Below, piece after piece: positions 1 to 6,105 of a DNA stretch of 10,798 nucleotides. Position numbers and translations under genes: made by a program. The notes below the pieces were generated by a model. That model saw only the letters and a program-made list of their open reading frames with translations. It was not told the origin of the DNA and did no database searches. The first letter of the stretch is position 1; every line of letters starts with the position of its first letter. The DNA comes from an uncultured beta proteobacterium. GTDB lineage: Bacteria > Pseudomonadota > Gammaproteobacteria > Burkholderiales > SG8-39. The stretch covers positions 26,842 through 37,639 of the forward strand of contig CADEDU010000037.1 in assembly GCA_902826155.1 (NCBI GenBank), given 5' to 3'.

Positions 1-134
1 GCGCCACCGAGGAAGTGAATGGTCCAGTTCAGGTCCGAGCGCCACGGCGTGCGCATCGAGACTTGATGGGCGAGCAATACGAGGATCGGCGCCCATGCGG
101 CGGCACGCAGCAGTTGCACGATTCGGCTGAGCAT
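1..134 (-). CDS. Membrane protein, N-terminal fragment (runs off left edge)
   Basis: Reading the minus strand from an ATG at 134 gives an open frame of 44 codons to the window edge. The predicted start is MLSRIVQLLRAAAWAPILVL, followed by LAHQVSMRTPWRSDLNW and then TIHFLGGA. Residues about 4-22 form a hydrophobic helix with a basic residue near its start, which suggests an inner-membrane anchor or first transmembrane segment. The closing His-Phe-Leu-Gly-Gly resembles the start of a second helix in small VanZ-like or DUF2238-like membrane proteins, but the fragment is too short to assign a family. No clear Shine-Dalgarno sequence precedes this ATG, so the start could lie a little upstream. The gene is divergent from ppk2. 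That it is a real gene is fairly likely; its function is unknown. Confidence 0.6.
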   Translation of the reverse strand, partial: MLSRIVQLLRAAAWAPILVLLAHQVSMRTPWRSDLNWTIHFLGG

Positions 135-314
135 CGGATTTCGACCGGAGAAGAAGCGGACCGGCGATGGTCCCGGCCGAACATGGCACAAACGAGGCGC
201 GGCGCTGGCGGATCGAAGTCTGCGACTCAAACAAATGTCACCGGGTCGGATCGACCGACGCCAGGCAAGGATGCATGCCCGGCACGCGGCTTTGATCTAG
301 CTCAAATCGCCGGG

Positions 315-328
315 TGTGTGCGCACACA
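315..328. promoter_or_regulatory. 14-bp perfect palindrome upstream of ppk2 (candidate operator)
   Basis: The sequence TGTGTGCGCACACA is its own reverse complement over all 14 bases. It sits 46 bases before the ppk2 ATG, in the 240-bp divergent gap (135-374) between ppk2 and the leftward membrane-protein gene. Symmetric sites of this size often bind dimeric repressors or activators, so an operator is possible. I could not place a convincing -35/-10 pair beside it, and nothing else in this gap is recognisable. The regulatory role is inference. Confidence 0.3.
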
Positions 329-374
329 GGATCGAAGTCTTTCGCCTGTCATATTTTTTGAAGGAGGCCAGGAC

Positions 375-1568
375 ATGGCAAAGGATCGTCCCCCCGCCAT
401 CGACCAGAAAGGCGCGCGGCAGGAGGCGCGGCGCGCAATTGCCCGCGCTCGGCGTGCAAGCAACAGCGTGCGCTCGGTAGAGGCGGGCGATGTCACGCCT
501 CGTCCGGGAGCGGCCGGCGCGCAAGCCGATCGCGTGGCGCGCGGTACGAGCGAGGCACTTACGATCCAGGAGATGGCCATCTCCGATCTGCTTGCGCACG
601 CCGACAATGGGCAGCCCACGCAGGTGCTGCAGCGATTGCAGGCACTCATCGACGGCGCATCGCCCGACGAGGTGCGCGTGTTGCGTCGGACACTATTCGG
701 CAAGCGGATCAGTGAGAACGATAACGGCGCCGATCCCGACGCTGAACTGCGAGCCGACTGGCGCGAGGGGGTGTACCCGTACAAGAACCTGCTGTCGCGC
801 AAGAGCTACGAGCGGCACAAATACCGGCTGCAGGTCGAACTACTCAAGCTGCAGGCGTGGGTGAAGGACACCGGACAGCGCGTGGTGATCCTGTTCGAAG
901 GGCGCGACGCAGCGGGTAAGGGCGGCACCATCAAGCGCTTCATGGAGCATCTCAATCCTCGCGGCGCGCGGGTCGTTGCGTTGGAGAAACCCAGCGATGT
1001 CGAGCGTGGTCAGTGGTACTTCCAGCGCTACATCGAGCATCTGCCCACGCGCGGCGAGATCGTGCTGTTCGACCGCAGCTGGTACAACCGCTCCGGCGTC
1101 GAACACGTGATGGGATTCTGCACGCCTCAGGAGTACGACGAGTTCCTGCGGCAGGCACCGGAGTTCGAGCGCCATCTGGTGCGCAGCGGCGTGCATCTGT
1201 TCAAGTTCTGGTTCTCGGTGAGCCGCGACGAACAGCGACGGCGCTTCAAGGAGCGCCAGGCCCATCCGCTCAAGCAGTGGAAACTCAGCCCGGTCGACAT
1301 GGCGTCGCTCGACAAGTGGCATGAATACACGCGCGCCAAGGAAAACATGTTCGTGCATTGCGATACGTCGGACGCGCCGTGGACGGTCATCAAGTCCGAC
1401 TGCAAGAAGCGCGCGCGCCTGAACGCGATGCGCTACCTGCTGCATCGCATGCCCTACGCGAAGAAGGATCTGGATACGCTCGGTGCGGTCGACCCGCTCA
1501 TCGTCGGCCGGCCTTCGCTGGTACCCAGCCGCGGCGACGATCAGCTCGCGACCGTGGGCAACGGGTAA
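375..1568 (+). CDS. ppk2: Polyphosphate kinase 2 (PPK2 family)
   Basis: The 397-residue product transfers phosphate between polyphosphate and nucleoside diphosphates in the cytoplasm. The catalytic domain spans about residues 130-378. It carries a Walker A loop GRDAAGKGG (176-184) just after a Phe-Glu, a Walker B-type segment LFDRSWYNR (231-239), and a basic lid region rich in Lys/Arg (about 290-305) that includes KERQAHPLKQW. This pattern is typical of single-domain PPK2 enzymes, though nucleotide preference (ADP or GDP) cannot be read from sequence alone. Residues 1-125 are an extension: the first 60 are Arg/Ala-rich and probably disordered, and 60-110 look helical. The ATG at 375 was chosen because AAGGAGG (361-367) lies 7 bases upstream. 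The frame is open further upstream to 15, but that part overlaps the divergent gene, lacks a ribosome site and has no PPK2 similarity. It converges on the gene at 1575 with only 6 bases between stop codons. Confidence 0.93.
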   Translation: MAKDRPPAIDQKGARQEARRAIARARRASNSVRSVEAGDVTPRPGAAGAQADRVARGTSEALTIQEMAISDLLAHADNGQPTQVLQRLQALIDGASPDEVRVLRRTLFGKRISENDNGADPDAELRADWREGVYPYKNLLSRKSYERHKYRLQVELLKLQAWVKDTGQRVVILFEGRDAAGKGGTIKRFMEHLNPRGARVVALEKPSDVERGQWYFQRYIEHLPTRGEIVLFDRSWYNRSGVEHVMGFCTPQEYDEFLRQAPEFERHLVRSGVHLFKFWFSVSRDEQRRRFKERQAHPLKQWKLSPVDMASLDKWHEYTRAKENMFVHCDTSDAPWTVIKSDCKKRARLNAMRYLLHRMPYAKKDLDTLGAVDPLIVGRPSLVPSRGDDQLATVGNG

Positions 1569-1574
1569 GGCGCT

Positions 1575-2555
1575 TTAAGCGGTCGGCAGCGCTGCCGTGG
1601 TGGCGCGACACGCCCGGTCGTGCAGCGCAATCACCCCCTGCACCTTGGCGTCGACACTCGGGTTGCCCAGCGCCGCAACGAAGTTGCACGCCGCGTAGCG
1701 CGCAGCCTCACGTTCGTAGTGTTCGATCCAGGCGTTGCGTTTCGCCATCGCCTCGGGGCGCACCGGCCACACGCCCGGGCGCGGCTTGAGAGGTGCGGCG
1801 ATGCCGATGCGCCAGGGCTTGGCGCTTACTCGCGCGCGAAAGCAGCGCTGATTGCTGCACATGCGCACATAGAGCGGATCAGCGCCGATCGCGCTGAAGA
1901 GCGCGGCGACCTCCGGATCGTCGGTCGCAAACCGCCGATGCGTCGCCACCGTGCGCCAGCCGTTGGGCGTGCGATACAGGCGCAGTCCCCACGCCGGATG
2001 CGCTGCCACGAATCTTTCGATGCGGGTGCGCGTGCGATGCGCTTCGCCACCGGTGAGCGTCATCCAGACGCGATACAGCGCCCCGGCCAGCAACTGGCCG
2101 ACGATCAGCGCGGCCATCAGTCCGCCGAGCCCGATCCAGAACGACCGGGCTTGCCACGCATAGGCCCATGCGATCGCTACCAGCACGAGCGACAGTGCAA
2201 TGCGCAGACGGGACGGCGCACCGCTGCTGAAATCGACGTCGGCGAACAGCACGTCGGATGTGTTCAGGCAGCGTGCGCCATACGCGTTGCGCGTGATCAC
2301 CACGTCGTCGTGGCGTTCGACGATCTGCTCGCGGATCGGCACGCCGTGCGCACCGTTGTATGGGACCTTCGGCTCGCGTCGCGGCAGTTGTTCACCGGCA
2401 ACCAGACGGCGCAGCGCCTCGGTCGCGCGCGTTTCGGCCATCGCGTGCGCCTGCGCTTCGCTGTCATCGGACCAGCCGAAGCGCCGCACCGTGATCTGGC
2501 GGCCGTCGGCTCGGTACTGTTTGCGGGCTTCGGCCCAGTATTGCGGGACGATCAT
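1575..2555 (-). CDS. Conserved-looking membrane protein of unknown function
   Basis: The predicted protein has 326 residues and I cannot assign it a named family. The N-terminal part (1-115) is soluble and charged, and includes an ITVRRFGWSDDSEAQAHAMA segment (21-40) suggestive of a short alpha/beta domain. Two adjacent hydrophobic helices follow at about 116-134 and 138-162, separated by a short polar turn. The C-terminal half (165-326) is again soluble, with a CSNQRCF pair of cysteines (233-239), Trp/Pro-rich stretches and a helical tail. This suggests a protein anchored by a helical hairpin with both soluble parts on the same side. The ATG at 2555 was preferred over an in-frame ATG at 2672 because the extra 39 residues would lie wholly inside the upstream glcG-like gene and look like out-of-frame translation. 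No strong Shine-Dalgarno is visible. It starts 16 bases after the stop of that gene, so the two are probably cotranscribed and translation may be coupled. Confidence 0.8.
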   Translation of the reverse strand: MIVPQYWAEARKQYRADGRQITVRRFGWSDDSEAQAHAMAETRATEALRRLVAGEQLPRREPKVPYNGAHGVPIREQIVERHDDVVITRNAYGARCLNTSDVLFADVDFSSGAPSRLRIALSLVLVAIAWAYAWQARSFWIGLGGLMAALIVGQLLAGALYRVWMTLTGGEAHRTRTRIERFVAAHPAWGLRLYRTPNGWRTVATHRRFATDDPEVAALFSAIGADPLYVRMCSNQRCFRARVSAKPWRIGIAAPLKPRPGVWPVRPEAMAKRNAWIEHYEREAARYAACNFVAALGNPSVDAKVQGVIALHDRACRATTAALPTA

Positions 2556-2571
2556 TGGCCGCAAGGACTGC

Positions 2572-3009
2572 TTATTGCGGCCCCACGTCGGCTTTGAGTC
2601 CTGCCGCTTCGATGCCGGCGATCGCGCAGATTTCGTCGTTGTCGCCGGTGTCGCCGCTGATGCCGACCGCACCCACCAGCGTGCCGCCCGAGTCGCGGAT
2701 CAGCACACCACCGGGGCTTGCCAGCATCTTGCCGTCGGCGAGATCGGACACCGCGTTGAAGAACCCCGGGTTGTCCTTCACGCGCTTGACCAATACGCGC
2801 GTGGCGAAGCCCATGCCGAGCGATCCCCACGCTTTGCCGTGCGCGACCTGATAGCGCAGGATGCCGGAGTTGTCCTCGCGCTTGGCGGCAACGATATGCC
2901 CACCGGTGTCGAGCACCACCACGGTCAAAGGCGCCAGATCGAGCGCGCGGCCTTTCTCGAGCGCCTTGTCGACGATGATCGAAGCTTGCGCCAGGCTGAT
3001 GTTGCTCAT
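2572..3009 (-). CDS. GlcG/HbpS family protein (DUF336)
   Basis: This 145-residue protein matches the small GlcG/HbpS fold across its length. It has an N-terminal helix (about 5-22), a central LTVVVLDTGGHIVAAKR strand-turn-strand (28-44), a Gly-rich GMGFATR segment (65-71), and a C-terminal GGVLIRDSGGTLVGAVGISG (100-119) followed by an acidic, helical end. Family members include HbpS, a heme-binding extracellular sensor partner in Streptomyces, and GlcG, encoded with glycolate oxidase. Many others sit beside catabolic or oxidative enzymes with no proven biochemical role. No signal peptide is seen here, so a cytoplasmic location is likely. The start is supported by AAGGA (3016-3020), 6 bases before the ATG. 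It is the first gene of a probable two-gene transcript with the membrane protein downstream, and it diverges from the ThDP-enzyme gene at 3104, which suggests a functional link to that enzyme. The family call is firm; the substrate or ligand is unknown. Confidence 0.87.
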   Translation of the reverse strand: MSNISLAQASIIVDKALEKGRALDLAPLTVVVLDTGGHIVAAKREDNSGILRYQVAHGKAWGSLGMGFATRVLVKRVKDNPGFFNAVSDLADGKMLASPGGVLIRDSGGTLVGAVGISGDTGDNDEICAIAGIEAAGLKADVGPQ

Positions 3010-3045
3010 CGGCTTTCCTTTCGTTTCGAGTGCAGTCCGGCGCCG

Positions 3046-3077
3046 ACCTTAAGAGGTAAGCTCGCGGCTCGTCAAAT
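3046..3077. promoter_or_regulatory. Candidate overlapping divergent sigma-70 promoters
   Basis: In the 94-bp gap between the glcG-like gene and the ThDP-enzyme gene, two hexamer pairs interlock. On the plus strand, TTAAGA (3049-3054) and TCAAAT (3072-3077) are 17 bases apart, each matching the consensus at four of six positions. This would start transcription near 3084, upstream of the ThDP enzyme. On the minus strand, TTGACG (3075-3070) lies 18 bases from TAAGGT (3051-3046), a good -35 with a poor -10, directed at the glcG-like gene. If both are real, RNA polymerase could not use them at the same time. The identification rests only on hexamer matching. Confidence 0.33.
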
Positions 3078-3103
3078 CGGTCGCGCGATCGAGGGAGTCC
3101 GGC

Positions 3104-4840
3104 ATGAAGATTCAAGGCATCAACGGCGCCGAAGCGATTCTGCGCGTGCTGCGCAGCATGGGTATCGAGCGCATCTTCGCTTCGCCCGGTTCGGAGTGGG
3201 CCCCGCTGTGGGAAGCGCTGGCCAAGCCCTACGGTCCCGACGAAGTGCCGCAGTACCTGTCCACACGCCACGAAGAGACCGCAGTGGCGATGGCCACCGG
3301 CTACGCCAAGGCCACCGGCAAGCTGCCCGCGGTGGTGATCCACACCACGGTCGGTGCGCTGCACGCGACGATGGCGCTGCGCGCCGCGTTACACGAGCGC
3401 GTGCCGATGGTGGTGCTCACCGGCGAGTCGATCGGCTTCGGCGACATGGACGCCCCCGATCCGGGCCAGCAATGGCTGCGAGTGCTTGCCGACAACGGCG
3501 GGCCGGCCAAGCTGGTGCGCGACGTCGTGAAGTGGAGCTACGCCCTCACCAATTCGGCAATCCTGCCCGCGACGATTCAACGTGCCTGCCAGCTGGCGAT
3601 GACGGCCCCGCGTGGTCCGACGTTCGTCTCGATCTCGATGGAGCACATGTTCGAGACGATGATTATCGAGCCACGGCCGGCCGATGGCGTCCCGGCGCAA
3701 CCGGTCGTTAGTACAACGGCGATCGAGCGCGCGGCGCAGATGCTGGCCGGTGCGGCCAGTCCGTTGATCATCACCGACGAGGTCGGGCGTTCCACCCGCG
3801 CCGTCGAGCACCTCGTGGCGCTGGCCGAAGTGCTCGGCGCACCGGTGGTCGAGAGCAGTCATCTCGGTTATCTCAACTTTCCACGCAACCACCCGCTGCA
3901 TGGCGGCGTTGGGGGTGGCGATCTGGTCAAGGGCTATCTGAAGGAGGCCGATTGCGCGCTGCTGGTCGACGCGGTGGCGCCGTGGCATCCGCCGTCATCG
4001 GCACCGGGTCCGAATACGAAGACCATCGTGCTGTCTGACGATCCGCTGCACGAGCACGTGCCGCACTGGGGCTTCCGTTCCGATCTGGTGATGCAGGGCG
4101 AAACTGAGGCCTCGCTCGCGGCGCTGGTCGAGCAGGTACGCAAGCACGTCAAGCCGGGCGCGCGTGCGGCGAAGATCGAGCAGTGGCGCGCGCAGCATGA
4201 ACAGCGCCGCGCCGCACTCCGCCAGGAAGGTCGCGCCGCCGGCGAGAAGGATGTCATCGACACCGCTTGGGTCGCGCACGAGCTGAATCAGGTGCTGCCC
4301 GACAACGCGATCGTGGTGGACGAGACGATCACGCACCGCGTGGCCATCCTGCGCCAGCTCGATCGACTGACGCCCGGTCGCTATTTCGAAGCCGCCTACG
4401 GCGGCCTGGGCATGGGCACCGGCTATGCACTGGGCATCAAGGCGGCACTACCCGATCGACCAGTGATCAACGTCGTCGGCGATGGTTCGTTCAACTACAA
4501 CCCGGTGCTCGGCTCATTCGGCGTCGCGCAGGAACACAAGCTGCCGGTGATGGTGGTGATCTTCAACAACGCCGGTTATCTGTCGCAGAAAGGCGGTGTG
4601 CCGCAGTACTACCCCGACGGCTGGGCGGTGAAGGCGCAGCGCTTCGGCGATACATCGATCGAGCCGGTGCCCGAGTACGCGATGCTCGCGCGCGCGTACG
4701 GCGGCTACGGCGAGACCGTCACCAAGCCCGGCGAGGTGCGAGCGGCGCTGCAGCGCGGGCTCGAAGCGATCGCAGGGGGCAAGCTCGCGCTGATCGACAT
4801 GCGCCTGTTGCCGGTGAGCAAGACGGCACGGCGCGCGTAA
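3104..4840 (+). CDS. Thiamine-diphosphate-dependent enzyme, acetolactate synthase-like
   Basis: This 578-residue protein has the three-domain layout of the pyruvate oxidase/acetolactate synthase superfamily. The N-terminal PYR domain (about 1-170) has the catalytic-type glutamate E58 in RHEETAVAMATGYAKATG. The central domain (about 200-345) is the TH3 fold, with LIITDEVGRS (221-230). The C-terminal PP domain (about 385-565) carries the ThDP/Mg motif GDGSF at 459-463, closing with NN at 488-489. Such enzymes decarboxylate or ligate 2-oxo acids through an enamine intermediate. The sequence does not let me choose between acetolactate synthase, a decarboxylase, a lyase or a sulfoacetaldehyde acetyltransferase-like activity. 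No small regulatory subunit gene is adjacent, which argues against biosynthetic IlvB. The ATG is preceded by GGGAG (3093-3097) at 6-base spacing. A TauE-type permease follows 37 bases downstream and a GlcG-like gene is divergent, pointing to a catabolic role for an unidentified acid. Confidence 0.88.
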   Translation: MKIQGINGAEAILRVLRSMGIERIFASPGSEWAPLWEALAKPYGPDEVPQYLSTRHEETAVAMATGYAKATGKLPAVVIHTTVGALHATMALRAALHERVPMVVLTGESIGFGDMDAPDPGQQWLRVLADNGGPAKLVRDVVKWSYALTNSAILPATIQRACQLAMTAPRGPTFVSISMEHMFETMIIEPRPADGVPAQPVVSTTAIERAAQMLAGAASPLIITDEVGRSTRAVEHLVALAEVLGAPVVESSHLGYLNFPRNHPLHGGVGGGDLVKGYLKEADCALLVDAVAPWHPPSSAPGPNTKTIVLSDDPLHEHVPHWGFRSDLVMQGETEASLAALVEQVRKHVKPGARAAKIEQWRAQHEQRRAALRQEGRAAGEKDVIDTAWVAHELNQVLPDNAIVVDETITHRVAILRQLDRLTPGRYFEAAYGGLGMGTGYALGIKAALPDRPVINVVGDGSFNYNPVLGSFGVAQEHKLPVMVVIFNNAGYLSQKGGVPQYYPDGWAVKAQRFGDTSIEPVPEYAMLARAYGGYGETVTKPGEVRAALQRGLEAIAGGKLALIDMRLLPVSKTARRA

Positions 4841-4877
4841 CCGCGCAAACCATCGAGGTTCGAGCGGACCGCACACG

Positions 4878-5600
4878 GTGGAGTGGATCGTCGTTCTCGC
4901 GATCGGCCTGATCGCGGGCACCCTTGGCGGCATCGTCGGATTCGGCACCGGCATTTTGCTGCTGCCGGTGCTGGTGGTCACGTTCGGGCCGCTCGAAGCG
5001 GTGCCGATCATGTCGATCACCGCACTCATGGCGAATCTGTCGCGGATCACGGCGTGGTGGCGCGACGTCGATTGGAAAGTGAGCGCGGTCTACGGCATTA
5101 CCGCCGTCCCCGCTGCGGCGCTGGGCGCCACGACGCTGGTGCACATGAGTTCGCGCGCCGTCGAGATCGTGCTGGGCGTGTTCTTCCTGCTGATGATCCC
5201 GGTGCGGCGCTGGCTGCAGGCGCGCGGCTTCAAGATGCGGCTGTGGCAGATGCCGATCATCGGCGCGGTGATCGGCTTTCTGTCGGGCATCGTCGTGTCG
5301 ACCGGTCCGATCAACACGCCGTTCTTTCTCGCCTACGGATTGGTGAAGGGTGCGTATCTGGCCACCGAGGCGACCGGATCGGTGTTGATCTCGCTCACCA
5401 AAGCGATCGTGTTCAACCGCTTCGGCGCGCTGCCCTGGGAGCTCGCACTCAAGGGACTGATCATCGGTGCCTCGGTCACGGCCGGCTCGTACATCGCCAA
5501 GGGCTTCGTCCTGCGGATGGACCCGGCGCAGTTCCGCTTGCTGATGGACGGCTTGATGCTCGTGGCCGGCCTGACGATGATCGGCACCGCGCTGCGCTGA
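4878..5600 (+). CDS. TauE/SafE family permease (sulfite/organosulfonate exporter-like)
   Basis: The 240-residue protein is almost entirely hydrophobic, with about seven to eight predicted membrane helices. The signature is the glycine-rich GGIVGFGTGILLLPVLVV region (17-34) in the first helix pair, and a second internal repeat begins near GAVIGFLSGIVVSTGPINTP (129-148), the two-fold arrangement usual in TauE/SafE proteins. Members move sulfite, sulfoacetate, other organic anions or unknown solutes across the inner membrane, and substrate cannot be inferred from the family alone. The start is a GTG at 4878; the next in-frame ATG is at residue 45 and would remove the first helix and the signature, so GTG is preferred despite a weak ribosome site (GAGCGGA, 4862-4868). 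The short 37-base gap after the ThDP-enzyme gene, same strand and no terminator, suggests an operon in which the permease carries the enzyme's substrate or product. Confidence 0.9.
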   Translation: MEWIVVLAIGLIAGTLGGIVGFGTGILLLPVLVVTFGPLEAVPIMSITALMANLSRITAWWRDVDWKVSAVYGITAVPAAALGATTLVHMSSRAVEIVLGVFFLLMIPVRRWLQARGFKMRLWQMPIIGAVIGFLSGIVVSTGPINTPFFLAYGLVKGAYLATEATGSVLISLTKAIVFNRFGALPWELALKGLIIGASVTAGSYIAKGFVLRMDPAQFRLLMDGLMLVAGLTMIGTALR

Positions 5601-5614
5601 GCGCGGCTGCGATT

Positions 5615-5666
5615 CTTACTTCGCCGCCACGACGGCGATCCTTACTTCGCCGCGACGACGGCGATC
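5615..5666. repeat. 26-bp tandem duplication covering the ridA 3' end and stop codon
   Basis: Two adjacent 26-base units, 5615-5640 and 5641-5666, differ at one base (C versus G at unit position 14). The right-hand unit encodes the last codons and stop of ridA on the minus strand; the left-hand unit lies past the stop in the 41-bp gap before the end of the tauE-like gene. Each unit contains a six-base inverted repeat TCGCCG/CGGCGA, so small hairpins could form in transcripts from either strand. There is no T-tract, so a standard terminator is not supported. Confidence 0.85.
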
Positions 5667-5989
5667 TCCACCAGGATACGCGGGTTGGCCAGCGCTGCCT
5701 GCACGCACGCACGCGCCGGCGGGTTGGTCGGATCCATCCACGCGAGCCACGCTTCATTCATCGCGTCGCGATCGCGGATATCTGGCACCCAGATCGTCGC
5801 ATTGAGGATCTTCGATTTGTTGGTGCCCGCCTTGGCGAGCAGCGCGTCGATCTTGCGCAGTACCTCGGCGGTCTGCTCCTTCACGCCCGCGTTGAGGTTG
5901 TCGGGCACGGTACCGGCGACGAACACCAGATTGCCGTACTCGACCGCACCGGAGAGGATCTTGCCGGGCTCGTGACGAATGATCTGCAT
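5642..5989 (-). CDS. RidA/YjgF/UK114 family protein
   Basis: The 115-residue product covers the full length of the RidA family, trimeric cytoplasmic proteins whose best-known members hydrolyse reactive enamine/imine intermediates from amino-acid metabolism to 2-oxo acids. Visible family features are the opening strand region ILSGAVEYGNLVFVAGTVPD (11-30), ILNATIWVPDIRDRDAMNEA (61-80), and PPARACVQAAL (90-100) with R93, at the position of the conserved carboxylate-binding arginine. The C-terminal ILVEIAVVAAK (105-115) includes E108. The usual proline after the arginine segment is replaced by an ANPR turn, so this is probably a Rid-subgroup relative rather than archetypal RidA; I therefore leave the symbol blank. 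The ATG at 5989 follows a strong AAAGGAG (6002-5996) with 6-base spacing; the frame is open upstream to 6214 but that crosses a terminator and the methyltransferase gene. It converges on the tauE-like gene. Confidence 0.9.
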   Translation of the reverse strand: MQIIRHEPGKILSGAVEYGNLVFVAGTVPDNLNAGVKEQTAEVLRKIDALLAKAGTNKSKILNATIWVPDIRDRDAMNEAWLAWMDPTNPPARACVQAALANPRILVEIAVVAAK

Positions 5990-6067
5990 CAGACGCTCCT
6001 TTGTGAGAGAGGGTTTCGAGTTGTCGATACTGCCAGCGATGCGGTTCGCGCTTTGCGCGTTGCCGCG

Positions 6068-6094
6068 AAAAACAGCGGCACTTTTTTTGCCGCT
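6068..6094 (-). terminator. Rho-independent terminator after the UbiE-like gene
   Basis: On the minus strand, a perfect 7-bp stem AGCGGCA/TGCCGCT (6094-6088 and 6080-6074) closes a 7-base A-rich loop. It is followed after one G by C-free TTTTT (6072-6068). It begins 12 bases after the methyltransferase stop codon. It should end the metH/methyltransferase transcript and isolate ridA, which would then need its own promoter within 5990-6067; I see no convincing one there. Confidence 0.85.
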
Positions 6095-6105
6095 TAGGTG
6101 GCCGC

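Noticed and set aside
15..374. In-frame upstream extension of the ppk2 reading frame beginning at 15
   Set aside because: It overlaps the divergent membrane-protein gene, has no ribosome-binding site and shows no PPK2 similarity, whereas the ATG at 375 has a near-ideal Shine-Dalgarno.
1571..1581. Short symmetric CGCTTTAAGCG between the convergent ppk2 and membrane-protein genes as a bidirectional terminator
   Set aside because: The arms are only five bases with a one-base centre, there is no room for a loop and no T-tract follows on either strand.
2556..2672. N-terminal extension of the unknown membrane protein to an ATG at 2672
   Set aside because: All 39 extra residues lie within the glcG-like coding region in another frame and look low-complexity; the ATG at 2555 fits normal operon spacing.
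2200..3711. A 503-codon plus-strand frame spanning the membrane-protein, glcG-like and ThDP-enzyme genes
   Set aside because: It crosses two minus-strand genes and the divergent promoter region, and its last part is an out-of-frame reading of the ThDP-enzyme gene.
4883..6097. A 404-codon plus-strand frame over the tauE-like and ridA genes
   Set aside because: It is a frame-shifted reading of the permease gene followed by the antisense of ridA, with Arg/Asp/His-rich composition and no recognisable domain.
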